From JBEKYD01 sp052148435 (GTDB lineage Bacteria > Acidobacteriota > Terriglobia > Bryobacterales > Bryobacteraceae): a stretch of 64,000 nucleotides of DNA. The notes beneath the pieces were generated by a model. It searched no databases. It was not told the origin of the DNA and saw only the letters and a program-made list of their open reading frames with translations. The position numbers and the translations under genes are program-made. The stretch covers positions 1 to 64,000 of the forward strand of contig JBKQIF010000098.1 in assembly GCA_052148435.1 (NCBI GenBank). Reading direction: 5' to 3'. Below are positions 33,166 to 41,928 of this stretch, in pieces. Numbering within the stretch: position 1 is the first letter of the stretch; each line of letters starts with the position of its first letter.

Positions 33166-34238
33166 TATGACCACCTCTGTGGCTGAACGATTATTTTCAA
33201 TGATTTAGATCCTGGATGCAATGCCAAATCCATTCCTGAACGGATTTTAACCAAAGGATAACGATGACTGATCAATTCATCCAGCGGCAACTCGCCGCCA
33301 AAAACAAGACGGGCCGACTCGTGCTGCAAGTCCACCGAAGCACTATAACACCCGGAAATCGTTCGCTCTCCCACACAGATGTCCGCTCCGGAAATTTCGA
33401 TGCGTTCGGTGGCCGAAGTTTGCGCGAAGAGCAGTATCCGGGCTCCCGGACGGGTACAGGCAATCGCCTGATCCACGATTCCCGGAGCCGAAACAGCCAC
33501 AATCGCCAGGTCCGCGCCGCGGCCCCCGGTCAGACGTTTCGCTTCCGCCGCCACATCCGCCGACCGCGGATTCCAGGTGAATTCGGCGCCGCACCGCGCC
33601 GCCACGTCCAACCGGTCGCCGATTGTGTCGGTCGCCGCCACGCGCGCTCCGGCCCGCTTCACCAGCATGGTAAACATCAACCCGATGGGCCCCTGGCCCA
33701 GCACGACTACGAAATCCTCCGGCCGAGGGCCGCACTGCGTCACGGCCTTGAGACAGGTATTGAACGGCTCTACCAGGGTAGCCCGTTCAAAACTCACTCC
33801 GTCCGGAATCTTCTCCACGCCGCGCTCCACAATCCAGTCCATTACGCGCACGTATTGCGCAAACCCGCCCCCGGCCGGCTCGAATCCCGCCGTGATTCCC
33901 ACCTTCTTATAAACCGGACATTGCGCATATATCTTCCGCCGGCAGTAGTAACAGTTCAGACACGGAATGTGATGGAACGCCACCACCCGATCGCCCGGCC
34001 GAAAGCGCGAAACACCCGCGCCCACCGCTGCCACCACTCCGGCGGTCTCGTGTCCGTAGACGCGGGGCGGCGCCAGCAGGTTGTATTCGATTTTCTTCAG
34101 GTCCGTGTGGCAGATCCCGCAGGCTTCCACGCGAATCAGGATTTCGCCTGAACCGATGGGCGGAGTGGGGATCTCTTCCACATTCACCATGCTCGCCCCG
34201 CGATAAACCGCGGCGTGCATGATTCCCGGTATCGTCAT
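33165..34238 (-). CDS. Zinc-dependent alcohol dehydrogenase in the hopanoid operon, first copy
   Basis: A medium-chain dehydrogenase of about 357 residues. The catalytic zinc site is VEACGICHTDLKKIEYNLLA with YGHETAG. The structural zinc loop HIPCLNCYYCRRKIYAQCP is complete, and the Rossmann motif is LGQGPIGLMFTMLVKRAG. It is clearly related to the next dehydrogenase (LVEPFNTCLKAV against LVEPLACVLRGW), so the two arose by tandem duplication. The chosen ATG at 34238 lies four bases after the hpnG stop; another ATG at 34220 is possible. A redox step on the ribose-derived hopanoid tail is a plausible role. Confidence 0.85.
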   Translation of the reverse strand: MTIPGIMHAAVYRGASMVNVEEIPTPPIGSGEILIRVEACGICHTDLKKIEYNLLAPPRVYGHETAGVVAAVGAGVSRFRPGDRVVAFHHIPCLNCYYCRRKIYAQCPVYKKVGITAGFEPAGGGFAQYVRVMDWIVERGVEKIPDGVSFERATLVEPFNTCLKAVTQCGPRPEDFVVVLGQGPIGLMFTMLVKRAGARVAATDTIGDRLDVAARCGAEFTWNPRSADVAAEAKRLTGGRGADLAIVAVSAPGIVDQAIACTRPGARILLFAQTSATERIEISGADICVGERTISGCYSASVDLQHESARLVFGGELPLDELISHRYPLVKIRSGMDLALHPGSKSLKIIVQPQRWS

Positions 34239-34242
34239 CGAC

Positions 34243-34941
34243 TCAGAATCGGCAATCGGCAAAAAATACTCCCAAGGCACGTGAGGCGCGCGCGCACCGC
34301 CACCCCAGGCGGACCAGTTCTGGTATCCGCGTCAGGGGCTTTCGTAAACCGGACTCTAGGATTCCTATTGTATCGAAGTGCCCGTCCGGGCGCAGGACTC
34401 GTTGAAAGTCGTTTTCCATTGTCTCCCCCGCCAGGTCGGTTACCGCCTTGATTCCCACAAACGGGACGCCCATGCCGCGCGCCCGCTCCGCTACCCCAGC
34501 CGCCTCCATGTCCACCACTTTCGCTCCGTTGGCGCCCAGAACTCGTTTCTCCTCGGCGGTTCGCGCCACGTGATCCACCGTAATCAGGCCGCCTCTCAGG
34601 AACCGGCCGCCACCCGACACCGGCGCCGTTCGGTACGTTTCCGCCCCGCCGGCCGCCTGGTCCGCCACCACCACGTCGGCCACACCCAGTTCCGGCGCCA
34701 AGGCCCCGCAGTAGCCGACGCTGGCGATGGTCTGCGGCTCGAACCCAACCGAGACGGCAGCCTCCACCGCCGCCGCCGCCCGCCGCCTCCCCGCGCCATT
34801 GGTCACCAGCAGCACGTCGTTTCCGCCCAATTTCGCGCTGCGCGCCCAGTGCGCGCCCAGCCCTACGGCACGCGTCTCGCGCGCCCGCTTCAACACTCCA
34901 CTGAATTCCCTCGGTTCGGCGGCCACCATGAGAAGCTTCAT
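34243..34941 (-). CDS. hpnG: Hopanoid-associated phosphorylase (nucleosidase) HpnG
   Basis: A 232-residue protein of the purine-nucleoside phosphorylase/MTA nucleosidase fold. It starts MKLLMVAAEPREFSGVLKRA. The glycine-rich strand IASVGYCGALAPELGVADVV and the active-site segment VVDMEAAGVAERARGMGVPF are present. HpnG removes adenine from adenosylhopane to give a ribosylhopane product. The ATG at 34941 overlaps the hpnA stop (TAATG). Confidence 0.88.
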   Translation of the reverse strand: MKLLMVAAEPREFSGVLKRARETRAVGLGAHWARSAKLGGNDVLLVTNGAGRRRAAAAVEAAVSVGFEPQTIASVGYCGALAPELGVADVVVADQAAGGAETYRTAPVSGGGRFLRGGLITVDHVARTAEEKRVLGANGAKVVDMEAAGVAERARGMGVPFVGIKAVTDLAGETMENDFQRVLRPDGHFDTIGILESGLRKPLTRIPELVRLGWRCARASRALGVFFADCRF

Positions 34942-35972
34942 TAAGCCGCCGAACCGGTTGCCGTCAGACCGCCGAACCACTCCACCGCCCGCTCCAGCGC
35001 GGTTTCGGCCGGCGACGGGTTCCATCCCAGCTCGCCGCGCGCCTTCGCGTCCGAAACCCACATCTTCTTGCGCGCCATGCGCACCGCTTCCATCGGCACC
35101 CGCGGCGGCGCTCCCGTCACCTCCGCCCATGCCGTGCTGCAAATCCCGGCGCAATAGGCGGCCGCGTAGGGTAGCCGAAGCCTGGGCGCCTTCCGCCCCG
35201 TAATCTTCGCCAGCCGTTCCAGAATTTGCGCCAGCGTCATGTTCTCCGAGCCCAGAATGTACCGTTCGCCGGCGCGCCCGCGTTCCAGGGCCAACAGGTG
35301 CCCCTCGGCCACATCGCGTGCATCCACCACGTTCAATCCCGTGTCGATGAACGCGGGCATCCGCCCGAGCAGAAAGTCCAGCACAATCCGGCCGGTGGGC
35401 GTCGGCTTCACGTCATGGTCGCCGATCGGCGCCGTCGGGTTCACAATCACCACGTCCAGTCCGCCGCGCGCGAAATCGAGCGCCACCTGCTCGGCCTGAA
35501 ACTTGGAGCGTTTGTACTCGCCCGCCATGTCGTCGAGCGACACCGGCGTCCGCTCGTCGCCCAACTCCCGTTCGCCGGCGCCCACACCGCCCGGCGCATG
35601 CACGGGAATTCCGATCGTCCCCACCGTGCTGGTGTAGACGACTCGCCGCACACCGGCCCGCCCGGCCGCCGCCAGCAGGTTGCGTGTGCCCTCCACGTTG
35701 GAGCGATAGAGTTCGGAAGCGTCCTTGGCCCACAAACGGTAGTCCGCCGCGACATGAAATACCAGTCCGCAACCGGCCACCGCCGCGGCCAGCGATGGCG
35801 GATCGCGCAGGTCGCCCGTGACCGCTTCCACCGCCAGCTCCCGCACCCGGCTGCCCGGACGCACCAGCGCCCGCACCGGGTAGCCGCGTTCGATCAGCAC
35901 TCGCGCCACGTGCCAGCCCAGGAAACCGGACGCCCCGGTTACCAGGACGGGTTTGCCTATCGCAGCGTCCAT
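34941..35972 (-). CDS. hpnA: Hopanoid-associated sugar epimerase HpnA
   Basis: A 343-residue extended short-chain dehydrogenase. The N-terminus PVLVTGASGFLGWHVARVL holds the G-x2-G-x2-G NAD(P) motif. Further along are VFHVAADYRLWAKDASELYR, YTSTVGTIG and the Y-x3-K catalytic pair in GEYKRSKFQAEQVAL. HpnA is found in hopanoid clusters; its reaction on the side chain is not well established. The start at 35972 overlaps the end of hpnH by 16 bases. The upstream extension of this frame lacks family similarity. Confidence 0.9.
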   Translation of the reverse strand: MDAAIGKPVLVTGASGFLGWHVARVLIERGYPVRALVRPGSRVRELAVEAVTGDLRDPPSLAAAVAGCGLVFHVAADYRLWAKDASELYRSNVEGTRNLLAAAGRAGVRRVVYTSTVGTIGIPVHAPGGVGAGERELGDERTPVSLDDMAGEYKRSKFQAEQVALDFARGGLDVVIVNPTAPIGDHDVKPTPTGRIVLDFLLGRMPAFIDTGLNVVDARDVAEGHLLALERGRAGERYILGSENMTLAQILERLAKITGRKAPRLRLPYAAAYCAGICSTAWAEVTGAPPRVPMEAVRMARKKMWVSDAKARGELGWNPSPAETALERAVEWFGGLTATGSAA

Positions 35973-37063
35973 GCCAGCATTTTCAGATTGTCGGCCAGGC
36001 CGACGTTGATCCCCAGCGCCGCCGAAGGTTCGTACCCGCAGTGCACCATGCAGTGCTCGCAGCGCGGATCGTTGCCATGCCCGTAAGCCTCCCAGGGCGT
36101 TTCGGTCATCAGCCCTTCGAAAGTCTTGTAGTGGCCGTCGGTGATGAGGTAGCAGGGGCCTTTCCAGCCCTTCACGTTGTAGGTGGGATTTCCCCAGGCG
36201 GTGCACGGCAGCTCGCGCTGGCCCTTCAGAAACTCCAGGTAAATCGGCGTCTGCCGAATGGCGTATTTCTTCGCCAGCCGGCCGATGTCTTTGAATTTCT
36301 CGTGGACGTCTTCCCGCGTCAGAAAGATCTCGCGGTCGTTCACGGCCGAGTAGCCGTAAGCCGGCGCGATCTGGTGGCCGTCCACCTTGAGCTGTTTGAG
36401 ATACTCGAACAGCTCTTCGATCTCCGCCATATCGGTCTCTTTGTAGACCGTGGTGTTGGTGCACACCTGGAAGCCGGCGGCTTTGGCGGCCTTGATGCCT
36501 TCGATGGCTTCCCGGAATACGCCCGTCCGCTCCACCGCAATGTCGTGATTCTTCTCCATCCCGTCCAGGTGCACGTTGAAGTAGAAGCGCTTGTCGGGGG
36601 TGAACTCCTTCAGCCGCTTCTTGATGAACATGCCGTTGGTGCAGAGATAGATGTGACGGTCGCGTTCCAGAATGCCCGCCGTCAGTTCGCCGATCTGCGG
36701 ATACATCATCGGCTCGCCGCCGCAAATCGAGACCACCGGCGCGCCGCACTCATCCACCGCCGCCAGGCACTCTTCGAGCGGGACCCTCTCGGTGATGCTG
36801 GATTCGTATTCCCGAATGCGGCCGCAGCCCGTGCAGGTCAGATTGCAGGCGTGCAGCGGCTCGAGCATCAGCACAATCGGAAACCGCTTGTGGATCATCG
36901 GGTGGGGTTGGCGCTTCTCCCCCGCCTTCGGGGAAAGAATGCGGAACGGGTTGGCGGCATTGGCTTCCGGAGCAGCGGTCTTCTGCCACTCCGGACGCGG
37001 CCGCATTTTATTCTTCAGAATATATCCCGCCAGGCCGGCGGTCATGGAGATCGGAAATTTCAT
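35957..37063 (-). CDS. hpnH: Adenosyl-hopene transferase HpnH (radical SAM)
   Basis: A 368-residue radical SAM enzyme. The cluster motif C-x3-C-x2-C is at residues 73-80 (ACNLTCTGC), followed by SICGGEPMMYPQIGEL and YLCTNGMFIKKRLKEF. A Cys-rich tail near the C-terminus (RCEHCMVHCGYEPSAAL) is typical of HpnH. It couples the 5'-deoxyadenosyl radical to diploptene to give adenosylhopane, the first step of side-chain building. The ATG begins 3 bases after the shc stop. Confidence 0.95.
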   Translation of the reverse strand: MKFPISMTAGLAGYILKNKMRPRPEWQKTAAPEANAANPFRILSPKAGEKRQPHPMIHKRFPIVLMLEPLHACNLTCTGCGRIREYESSITERVPLEECLAAVDECGAPVVSICGGEPMMYPQIGELTAGILERDRHIYLCTNGMFIKKRLKEFTPDKRFYFNVHLDGMEKNHDIAVERTGVFREAIEGIKAAKAAGFQVCTNTTVYKETDMAEIEELFEYLKQLKVDGHQIAPAYGYSAVNDREIFLTREDVHEKFKDIGRLAKKYAIRQTPIYLEFLKGQRELPCTAWGNPTYNVKGWKGPCYLITDGHYKTFEGLMTETPWEAYGHGNDPRCEHCMVHCGYEPSAALGINVGLADNLKMLAWTLR

Positions 37064-37066
37064 AAC

Positions 37067-38989
37067 CTATCCATTCCAACTTGGGCGGGTCTTCGCGTAG
37101 GAAGCAAGCGCCAGCAGCGGGAAATAATCCTTATAGAGGTGGTAGTTCAGATAAAAGACTTTGGGAAAACCGGTCCCGGTGGAAAGTTCTTCGTCCCAGC
37201 TTCCGTCGGCGCGCTGCGTTTCCACCAGGTATTCGATACCGTGCTGCACGCTGATCGAATCGGCGTCTCCGCCGGCAATCAGCCCCAGAATCGCCCACGC
37301 GGTCTGCGACGGCGTGCTGGGCGCCGCCGTAAAGGTGCCGCGGTCGTAGCTGGCGCAGCTTTCGCCCCAGCCGCCGTCGGCATTCTGAATCGAGCGCAGC
37401 CACTCGCCCGCGCGCAGGATATGCGCTTCGCGGTCGCTCTCGCCCGCTTCCGCCAGGCCGCGCAAAGCGAAGCAGGTGCCATAAATGTACGCCACGCCCC
37501 AGCGCCCGTACCAGCTTCCGTCGGCTTCCTGATGCCGCACCAGCCAGTCCACTCCGCGCCGCACCGCCGGGTGATCGCTCCCGACCCCGTGCGCCGCCAG
37601 CGCCTCCAGCACCCTGCCGGTAATGTCCGCGCAGGTCGGGTCCAGAATCGCGTTGTGATCGGCGAACGGAACCTGGCTCAGAAACGCCCAGTTGTTGTCG
37701 GCGTCGAAGGCCGCCCAGCCGCCGTCCTTCGACTGCATGGCGAGCAGCCAGTTCAGCGCCCGCTGATGACACGCCCGCTGCCGCGCCCGGTCTTGGCTCG
37801 AAACGTGCCGCAGCGCCAGCAGCACCATCGCCGTGTCGTCGATATCCGGGTAAAACTCGTTCGAGTATTCGAAGGCCCACCCGGAGGGCTCCACGTCCCG
37901 CCGCTTCACCGCCCAGTCGCCCTTGCGCCGGATCTCGTGATCCAGCAGCCAATCCGCCGCCGCGGCCAGCCCCGCCCGCTCCCCGTCCCAAGACGCCAGC
38001 GCGTAACTGATAATGGCCGTGTCCCAAACCGGCGAAAAGCACGGCTGCAGGAAAAACCGCTCGCCATCGTCTACGATCAAATCGTTAAATTGGCTCAGCG
38101 CGCGCGCCCGCAGCGGATCTTCCGGCTCATATCCCAGCGCGTCCAGCGCCATCACCACGTACATCATGGAGGGAAAAATCGCGCCCAGTCCGTCGGTGTG
38201 CTCCAGGCGGTCGACCATCCAGTCCCCCGCCTTCTCCACCGCCCTCCGGCGCACCGCTTTCATCCCGCGCCGCTCCCACCACTTCAGCAGCCAATCCGTC
38301 GCCAGGAAAAAATTGTGCCACGAAACCGGCGACTCGTCCTTGCGGAATCGCGGACTCACGTCCGCAGCCCACAGCTCGCCCAGGTCGAATCCGGCCGGAA
38401 CCGGCTTGCGCGGGTTCGAAGCATGCACGATTCCGAGCGGCAGCACAATGTCCCGCGACCACGCCGACATCTGGTACAGGAACTTCCCCGGCAACAACAC
38501 CACCTCTGGTGGAATCGAAGGAGTATACTGCCGCGGATAGAGATCGAACAGGCTCAGGTTGACCTTTACGTAGCTGTTGGCCGATTGAATCCCACCCAGC
38601 GCCAGAATCCGCTCCCGCAGCCGCCGCAAGGACTCCCCATCGGCGTCCACTCCCGCCAGTTTCAGCGCAAAATACGCCTTCACCGAGGCGCTGATCTCCG
38701 CCGGCCCGTCGACGTAAATATTGAACCCGCCGTCCGCCAGTTGCCGCGCCAGTATCGACCGCACGGCTTTGTCGATCAATGGACGAGTCGGCGGATCCCA
38801 GTTGCCCGCCACCGGTGGATACAACCACAACTGGAACAGAATGTAGTCGCTTTCGAGCGTGGTGTCTGCCGTCAGCTCCGCGCACCAGTGGCCATCGTGA
38901 GCCTGCAACTCGGCCAGGTACGAAGCCGCGCGACGGGCCGCATGGGCCGCCGCCGTTTCGAGCGCATTCCCGACCTGCGCCGGCGACAT
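37067..38989 (-). CDS. shc: Squalene-hopene cyclase
   Basis: A 640-residue monotopic membrane enzyme that cyclises squalene to hopene and hopanol. The protonating D-x-D-D motif is FYPDIDDTAM near residue 383. Several QW repeats are present (QLADGGFNIYVDG, QSKDGGWAAFDADNNW, QEADGSWYGRWGV, QNADGGWGESC, QRADGSWDEE). The length fits the bacterial family. The ATG at 38989 shares a base with the ispH stop (TGATG); a GTG at 38992 is an alternative. It is followed directly by hpnH. Confidence 0.96.
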   Translation of the reverse strand: MSPAQVGNALETAAAHAARRAASYLAELQAHDGHWCAELTADTTLESDYILFQLWLYPPVAGNWDPPTRPLIDKAVRSILARQLADGGFNIYVDGPAEISASVKAYFALKLAGVDADGESLRRLRERILALGGIQSANSYVKVNLSLFDLYPRQYTPSIPPEVVLLPGKFLYQMSAWSRDIVLPLGIVHASNPRKPVPAGFDLGELWAADVSPRFRKDESPVSWHNFFLATDWLLKWWERRGMKAVRRRAVEKAGDWMVDRLEHTDGLGAIFPSMMYVVMALDALGYEPEDPLRARALSQFNDLIVDDGERFFLQPCFSPVWDTAIISYALASWDGERAGLAAAADWLLDHEIRRKGDWAVKRRDVEPSGWAFEYSNEFYPDIDDTAMVLLALRHVSSQDRARQRACHQRALNWLLAMQSKDGGWAAFDADNNWAFLSQVPFADHNAILDPTCADITGRVLEALAAHGVGSDHPAVRRGVDWLVRHQEADGSWYGRWGVAYIYGTCFALRGLAEAGESDREAHILRAGEWLRSIQNADGGWGESCASYDRGTFTAAPSTPSQTAWAILGLIAGGDADSISVQHGIEYLVETQRADGSWDEELSTGTGFPKVFYLNYHLYKDYFPLLALASYAKTRPSWNG

Positions 38990-39960
38990 CACTTGAGCGC
39001 CACCAGCAGTTCATTGGGCAATGAGAAACGCACGTCTTCTTCCACCAGTTCGATCTCTTCCATGCGATGAAATCCTCGCTCGCGCAGAAATTCGATCATG
39101 TCCTGCACCAGGTGCTCCGGCGCCGACGCCCCGGCCGTCAGACCTACGTTGGTCACGCCCTCCAGCCAGGAAGGGTCCACATCGCTCCGGTCGTTCACCA
39201 GATGCGCCGCTACCCCCACGTTGCGCGCCACTTCCACCAGGCGCTTGGAGTTTGAGCTGTTCTGCGAACCTACCACCATCAGCAAATCGATGGCGCGAGA
39301 CACTTCTTTCACCGCCATCTGCCGGTTTTCGGTGGCGTAGCAGATATCCTGCGCTGGAGGACCCTGAATCAGCGGAAACCGTTCCTTCAACCGCTCCACA
39401 ATGTCCCACGTTTCATCCAGGCTCAGCGTGGTTTGGGTCAGGTAGCGGACCCGCGAGGGGTCCGGCACTTCCAGCCGGTCCGCATCCGCCACCGTCTCCA
39501 CCAGGTAGCTGCGTTCCGGCACCTCGCCTAGCGTGCCGATCACTTCGTCGTGGTCCTTATGTCCAATCAGCACGATACTGAATCCGTCACGGGCGAATCG
39601 AACCGCTTCCAGATGCACTTTCGTTACCAACGGGCAAGTCGCATCGATTACGTGCAATCCCCGCTCTTTGGCCTGCCGACGAACCGGCGGTGCCACCCCG
39701 TGGGCACTGAAAATGGCACGCGCCCCTTCCGGCACTTCCTCCAATTCCTCGATGAAAATCGCCCCCGCGTCGCGCAATTCGTCCACCACGTGCTTGTTAT
39801 GGACGATTTCCTTCCGCACGTAAACCGGAGGGCCATAAAGGTCTAGGGCAATCTTGACCACATCGATCGCCCTTACCACCCCGGCGCAGAAACCGCGGGG
39901 CTTCAAGAGATAAATCCGTTTCTCTGCTCCGCGATTCAACGCGAACGGTTTCAATGGCAT
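38989..39960 (-). CDS. ispH: 4-hydroxy-3-methylbut-2-enyl diphosphate reductase
   Basis: A 323-residue iron-sulfur enzyme, last in the MEP pathway, making IPP and DMAPP. The three cluster Cys are in KPRGFCAGVVRAID, IDATCPLVTKVH and AQDICYATENRQ. Substrate contacts show as HNKHVVDEL, SAHGVAP and SQNSSNSKRL. It is first in the leftward hopanoid operon, so precursor supply and hopanoid assembly are transcribed together. Confidence 0.96.
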   Translation of the reverse strand: MPLKPFALNRGAEKRIYLLKPRGFCAGVVRAIDVVKIALDLYGPPVYVRKEIVHNKHVVDELRDAGAIFIEELEEVPEGARAIFSAHGVAPPVRRQAKERGLHVIDATCPLVTKVHLEAVRFARDGFSIVLIGHKDHDEVIGTLGEVPERSYLVETVADADRLEVPDPSRVRYLTQTTLSLDETWDIVERLKERFPLIQGPPAQDICYATENRQMAVKEVSRAIDLLMVVGSQNSSNSKRLVEVARNVGVAAHLVNDRSDVDPSWLEGVTNVGLTAGASAPEHLVQDMIEFLRERGFHRMEEIELVEEDVRFSLPNELLVALK

Positions 39961-40199
39961 AACAGATTGGAAGAACTAATTATAACAGGCGGACCCGGCC
40001 CTTAGCACCCGCGAAAATCTCGGCAGCATAAGCAGTTGCGGGCCTACCCCGCGTGTCCGGCGTCCGCCCGCCGCTGGCTGTCGATAACCGACCACCCGCG
40101 CCGGTTCATTAACGAAGGACAGCTTGTAGATGGCCACCTCGCGCCCGGATAATACCTTAAGGCCGTCCGAGAGAACGTCTCGCGCCCCGGTTTCTTTCT

Positions 40200-40598
40200 A
40201 TGGATCTGCACTTTGCATCGCCCACCGATGCGATTCCCCGTCCGGAATCGCACCAATATGTTTGGGTCCCATCGGCCCTGGTGCTGGAACTGGCGGACGG
40301 CGACGACGAACTAATCGCCGATCTGGTAGCCGCCTTCACCGCCGACAGCCGCACCCGCCGGACCCTCATGCATCAATCCCTGGCAGCCGGCCAGCGAGAC
40401 CAACTGCGTACCCAAGCCCACGCCCTCAAAGGCGGAGCGGGCCAGGTCGGTTTAACCGAGTTTGCCGGTATCTGCCAGCGCATCGAGCACGGCGCCCTCT
40501 CCGCACCGCTTCCCGAACTCTCCGCGCGGCTGGCGGAGATGGAAGCCCAGCTCGATCTCATCCTCCCCGCCATGCAGCGCTATTTAGCGCGGATGTGA
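40200..40598 (+). CDS. Hpt-domain phosphotransfer protein
   Basis: A 132-residue helical protein. The phospho-accepting His is H74 in AHALKGGAGQVGLTEFAGIC, the standard Hpt motif. Helices LADGDDELIADLVAAF and LPELSARLAEMEAQLDLIL complete the bundle. Hpt proteins relay phosphate between hybrid kinases and response regulators. The likely partner, a hybrid kinase encoded just downstream, is destroyed, so this protein may be orphaned or serve another kinase. No good ribosome binding site is seen. Confidence 0.8.
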   Translation: MDLHFASPTDAIPRPESHQYVWVPSALVLELADGDDELIADLVAAFTADSRTRRTLMHQSLAAGQRDQLRTQAHALKGGAGQVGLTEFAGICQRIEHGALSAPLPELSARLAEMEAQLDLILPAMQRYLARM

Positions 40599-40735
40599 CA
40601 TCGATCTGTCGATTTTTTCGTTTATTGCCTCCAGTTTTCCGGCAATTCTTCCGATGTGTTAGCTAGCTAAGAGATGAAACTCGACATGATGAGGTCCAAA
40701 ATGGCGAGAGGGTCTATTCGGTCGGAGAAGCTGCC

Positions 40736-40947
40736 GTGGCTGGATTACCGGAACTTGCCCTGACCGCTCAAGCGATTCCGGCTGAATCGGCAGTTCGATG
40801 CCACCTGCCGGGCAACGGCTGGCCGGCACTTCCAGCCAGCGTCGACCCCACCGCCCTATTCGATGGCGCCCCCGCGCCGCTCGCGATTCACCACCTCGGT
40901 GTCATCCACTACCTCAATCCCGCCGCCCGCCGGACCCTCAGGATTTC
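40736..40947 (+). pseudogene. N-terminal fragment of a decayed hybrid histidine kinase (start of PAS domain 1)
   Basis: A GTG at 40736 opens a frame with VDPTALFDGAPAPLAIHHLG then VIHYLNPAARRTL, the first strands and helix of a PAS sensor domain. After the codons for RRTL the sense breaks, and the continuation of this PAS domain is found on the opposite strand at 40940-41295. Several bases (CCTC) are shared at the join. It is block A of a rearranged kinase gene. Confidence 0.6.
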
Positions 40948-41371
40948 GCTGGCGGCGAAGCCCAGCAACTCGCACTCGGCGCGATTGACGCGACGGACGA
41001 TGCCCTGGGAGTCGATCTCATGATAGGCGATGGGCGCTTCAGCGAAGATGTCGCGGAAGCGTTCTTCCGCTTCGCGGCGAAGGCTGAGGTCTCCGAATAG
41101 GAGGACGGACAGCGGGCTGTCTCCAGCCAAGGGCCATTCGGTGGCTTGAACTTCGATGGTTTCGCCATCCGGCCGCAAAAGCTCGAAGGCGAAGGGCGGT
41201 TTCGGACAGGGGGCCTGGAGGTACTTTAAGGCAGTGCCGCGCTGGGGCGGGGCCACGCAGTCGATCAGGGAAAGGCCCGGGGGGCTGAAGCTTCCGGGGG
41301 CAGGCCCAGGCGAGCGCATCGAGCAAGTGTGCCGGACGGACTGGTTTGACCAGGCAGACGTCCACCAGGAC
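40940..41371 (-). pseudogene. Inverted internal pieces of the decayed hybrid histidine kinase
   Basis: Two blocks on the minus strand in different frames. Block B (about 40940-41295) encodes SFSPPGLSLIDCVAPPQRG, FAFELLRPDGETIEVQATEW then ERFRDIFAEAPIAYHEIDSQ and ECELLGFAASEIL: the rest of PAS domain 1 and the start of PAS domain 2. Block D (about 41294-41371) encodes VCLVKPVRPAHLLDALAWAC, the closing helix of a receiver domain with its conserved Lys-Pro. The kinase core that should lie between is missing. Plus-strand order is A, reversed B, reversed D, then an intact receiver domain, so each piece is inverted in its place. Confidence 0.65.
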
Positions 41372-41894
41372 GCGCTTCCGGCGGACCGCAACTCCACCCG
41401 ATCCGCCTGTTTGCGCTCCCACTCCGGCCCTCAAGCGCCGTCCAGCCTCCGCCCCCGCCCTACGCGTCCTGGTCGCGGAAGATAACGCCGTCAATCAAAA
41501 GGTCGCCGTGCGCCTGCTCGAAAAGCTCGGCTTCGGCGTCGACGTCGCCGCCAACGGCCACGAAGCCGTCCGGATGGTCGGCCTTCTCCCCTATCCTCTG
41601 GTCTTCATGGATTGCCACATGCCCGAAATGGATGGCTACGCCGCTACCCGCGCGATCCGCCGCGCCGAAGCGCCCGGCCGGCACACGGCCATCATCGCCA
41701 TGACCGCCGAAGCCTTCGAGGGCGCCCGCCAAGTCTGTCTCACGGCCGGCATGGACGACTATATCGCCAAACCCGTCCGCCTCGAAGATCTGGCCCAGGC
41801 TGTCCAGCGCTGGACGAATAGCGGTCAGCAATCAGCGCTCAGCCAACCGCCTGATCTTCGATTGCCGGTCACGCAGCAAGCGCCAACGCCTTAG
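41346..41894 (+). CDS. Response-regulator receiver domain, C-terminal remnant of a hybrid kinase
   Basis: The frame holds a complete receiver domain: LRVLVAEDNAVNQKVAVRLL (acidic pair), the phospho-accepting Asp in LVFMDCHMPEMDGYAATRAI, IIAMTAEAFEGA (Thr) and GMDDYIAKPVRLEDL (Lys-Pro). The first 10 or so codons overlap the inverted piece and have no sense. The linker before the domain (TPALKRRPASAPA) is typical of the joint between two receiver domains of a hybrid kinase. The domain may still fold, but no proper start or ribosome binding site is seen. The 3' end runs into a short repeat. Confidence 0.6.
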   Translation: MTRQTSTRTRFRRTATPPDPPVCAPTPALKRRPASAPALRVLVAEDNAVNQKVAVRLLEKLGFGVDVAANGHEAVRMVGLLPYPLVFMDCHMPEMDGYAATRAIRRAEAPGRHTAIIAMTAEAFEGARQVCLTAGMDDYIAKPVRLEDLAQAVQRWTNSGQQSALSQPPDLRLPVTQQAPTP

Positions 41895-41922
41895 CTGATG
41901 GCTGAAAGCTGATCGCTGAGAG
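41821..41922. repeat. Inverted AGCTGATNGCTGAAAGC-type repeat
   Basis: GGTCAGCAATCAGCGCTCAG near 41823-41845 and AGCTGATGGCTGAAAGCTGA near 41893-41914 are loose reverse complements built from CAGC/GCTG units. They belong to the same style of repeat as 15241-15326. The last 20 or so codons and the stop of the receiver-domain frame lie inside, so that C-terminus is not original. Confidence 0.55.
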
Positions 41923-41928
41923 CTTCTT

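Noticed and set aside
36041..39070. A 1,009-codon plus-strand open frame across hpnH and shc
   Set aside because: Antisense to two clearly recognised enzymes with catalytic motifs; its Arg/His/Pro-rich composition is not protein-like.
39961..40199. Possible RNA gene or tRNA upstream of the Hpt gene
   Set aside because: No cloverleaf, no T-arm consensus and no conserved RNA motif could be found by reading both strands.
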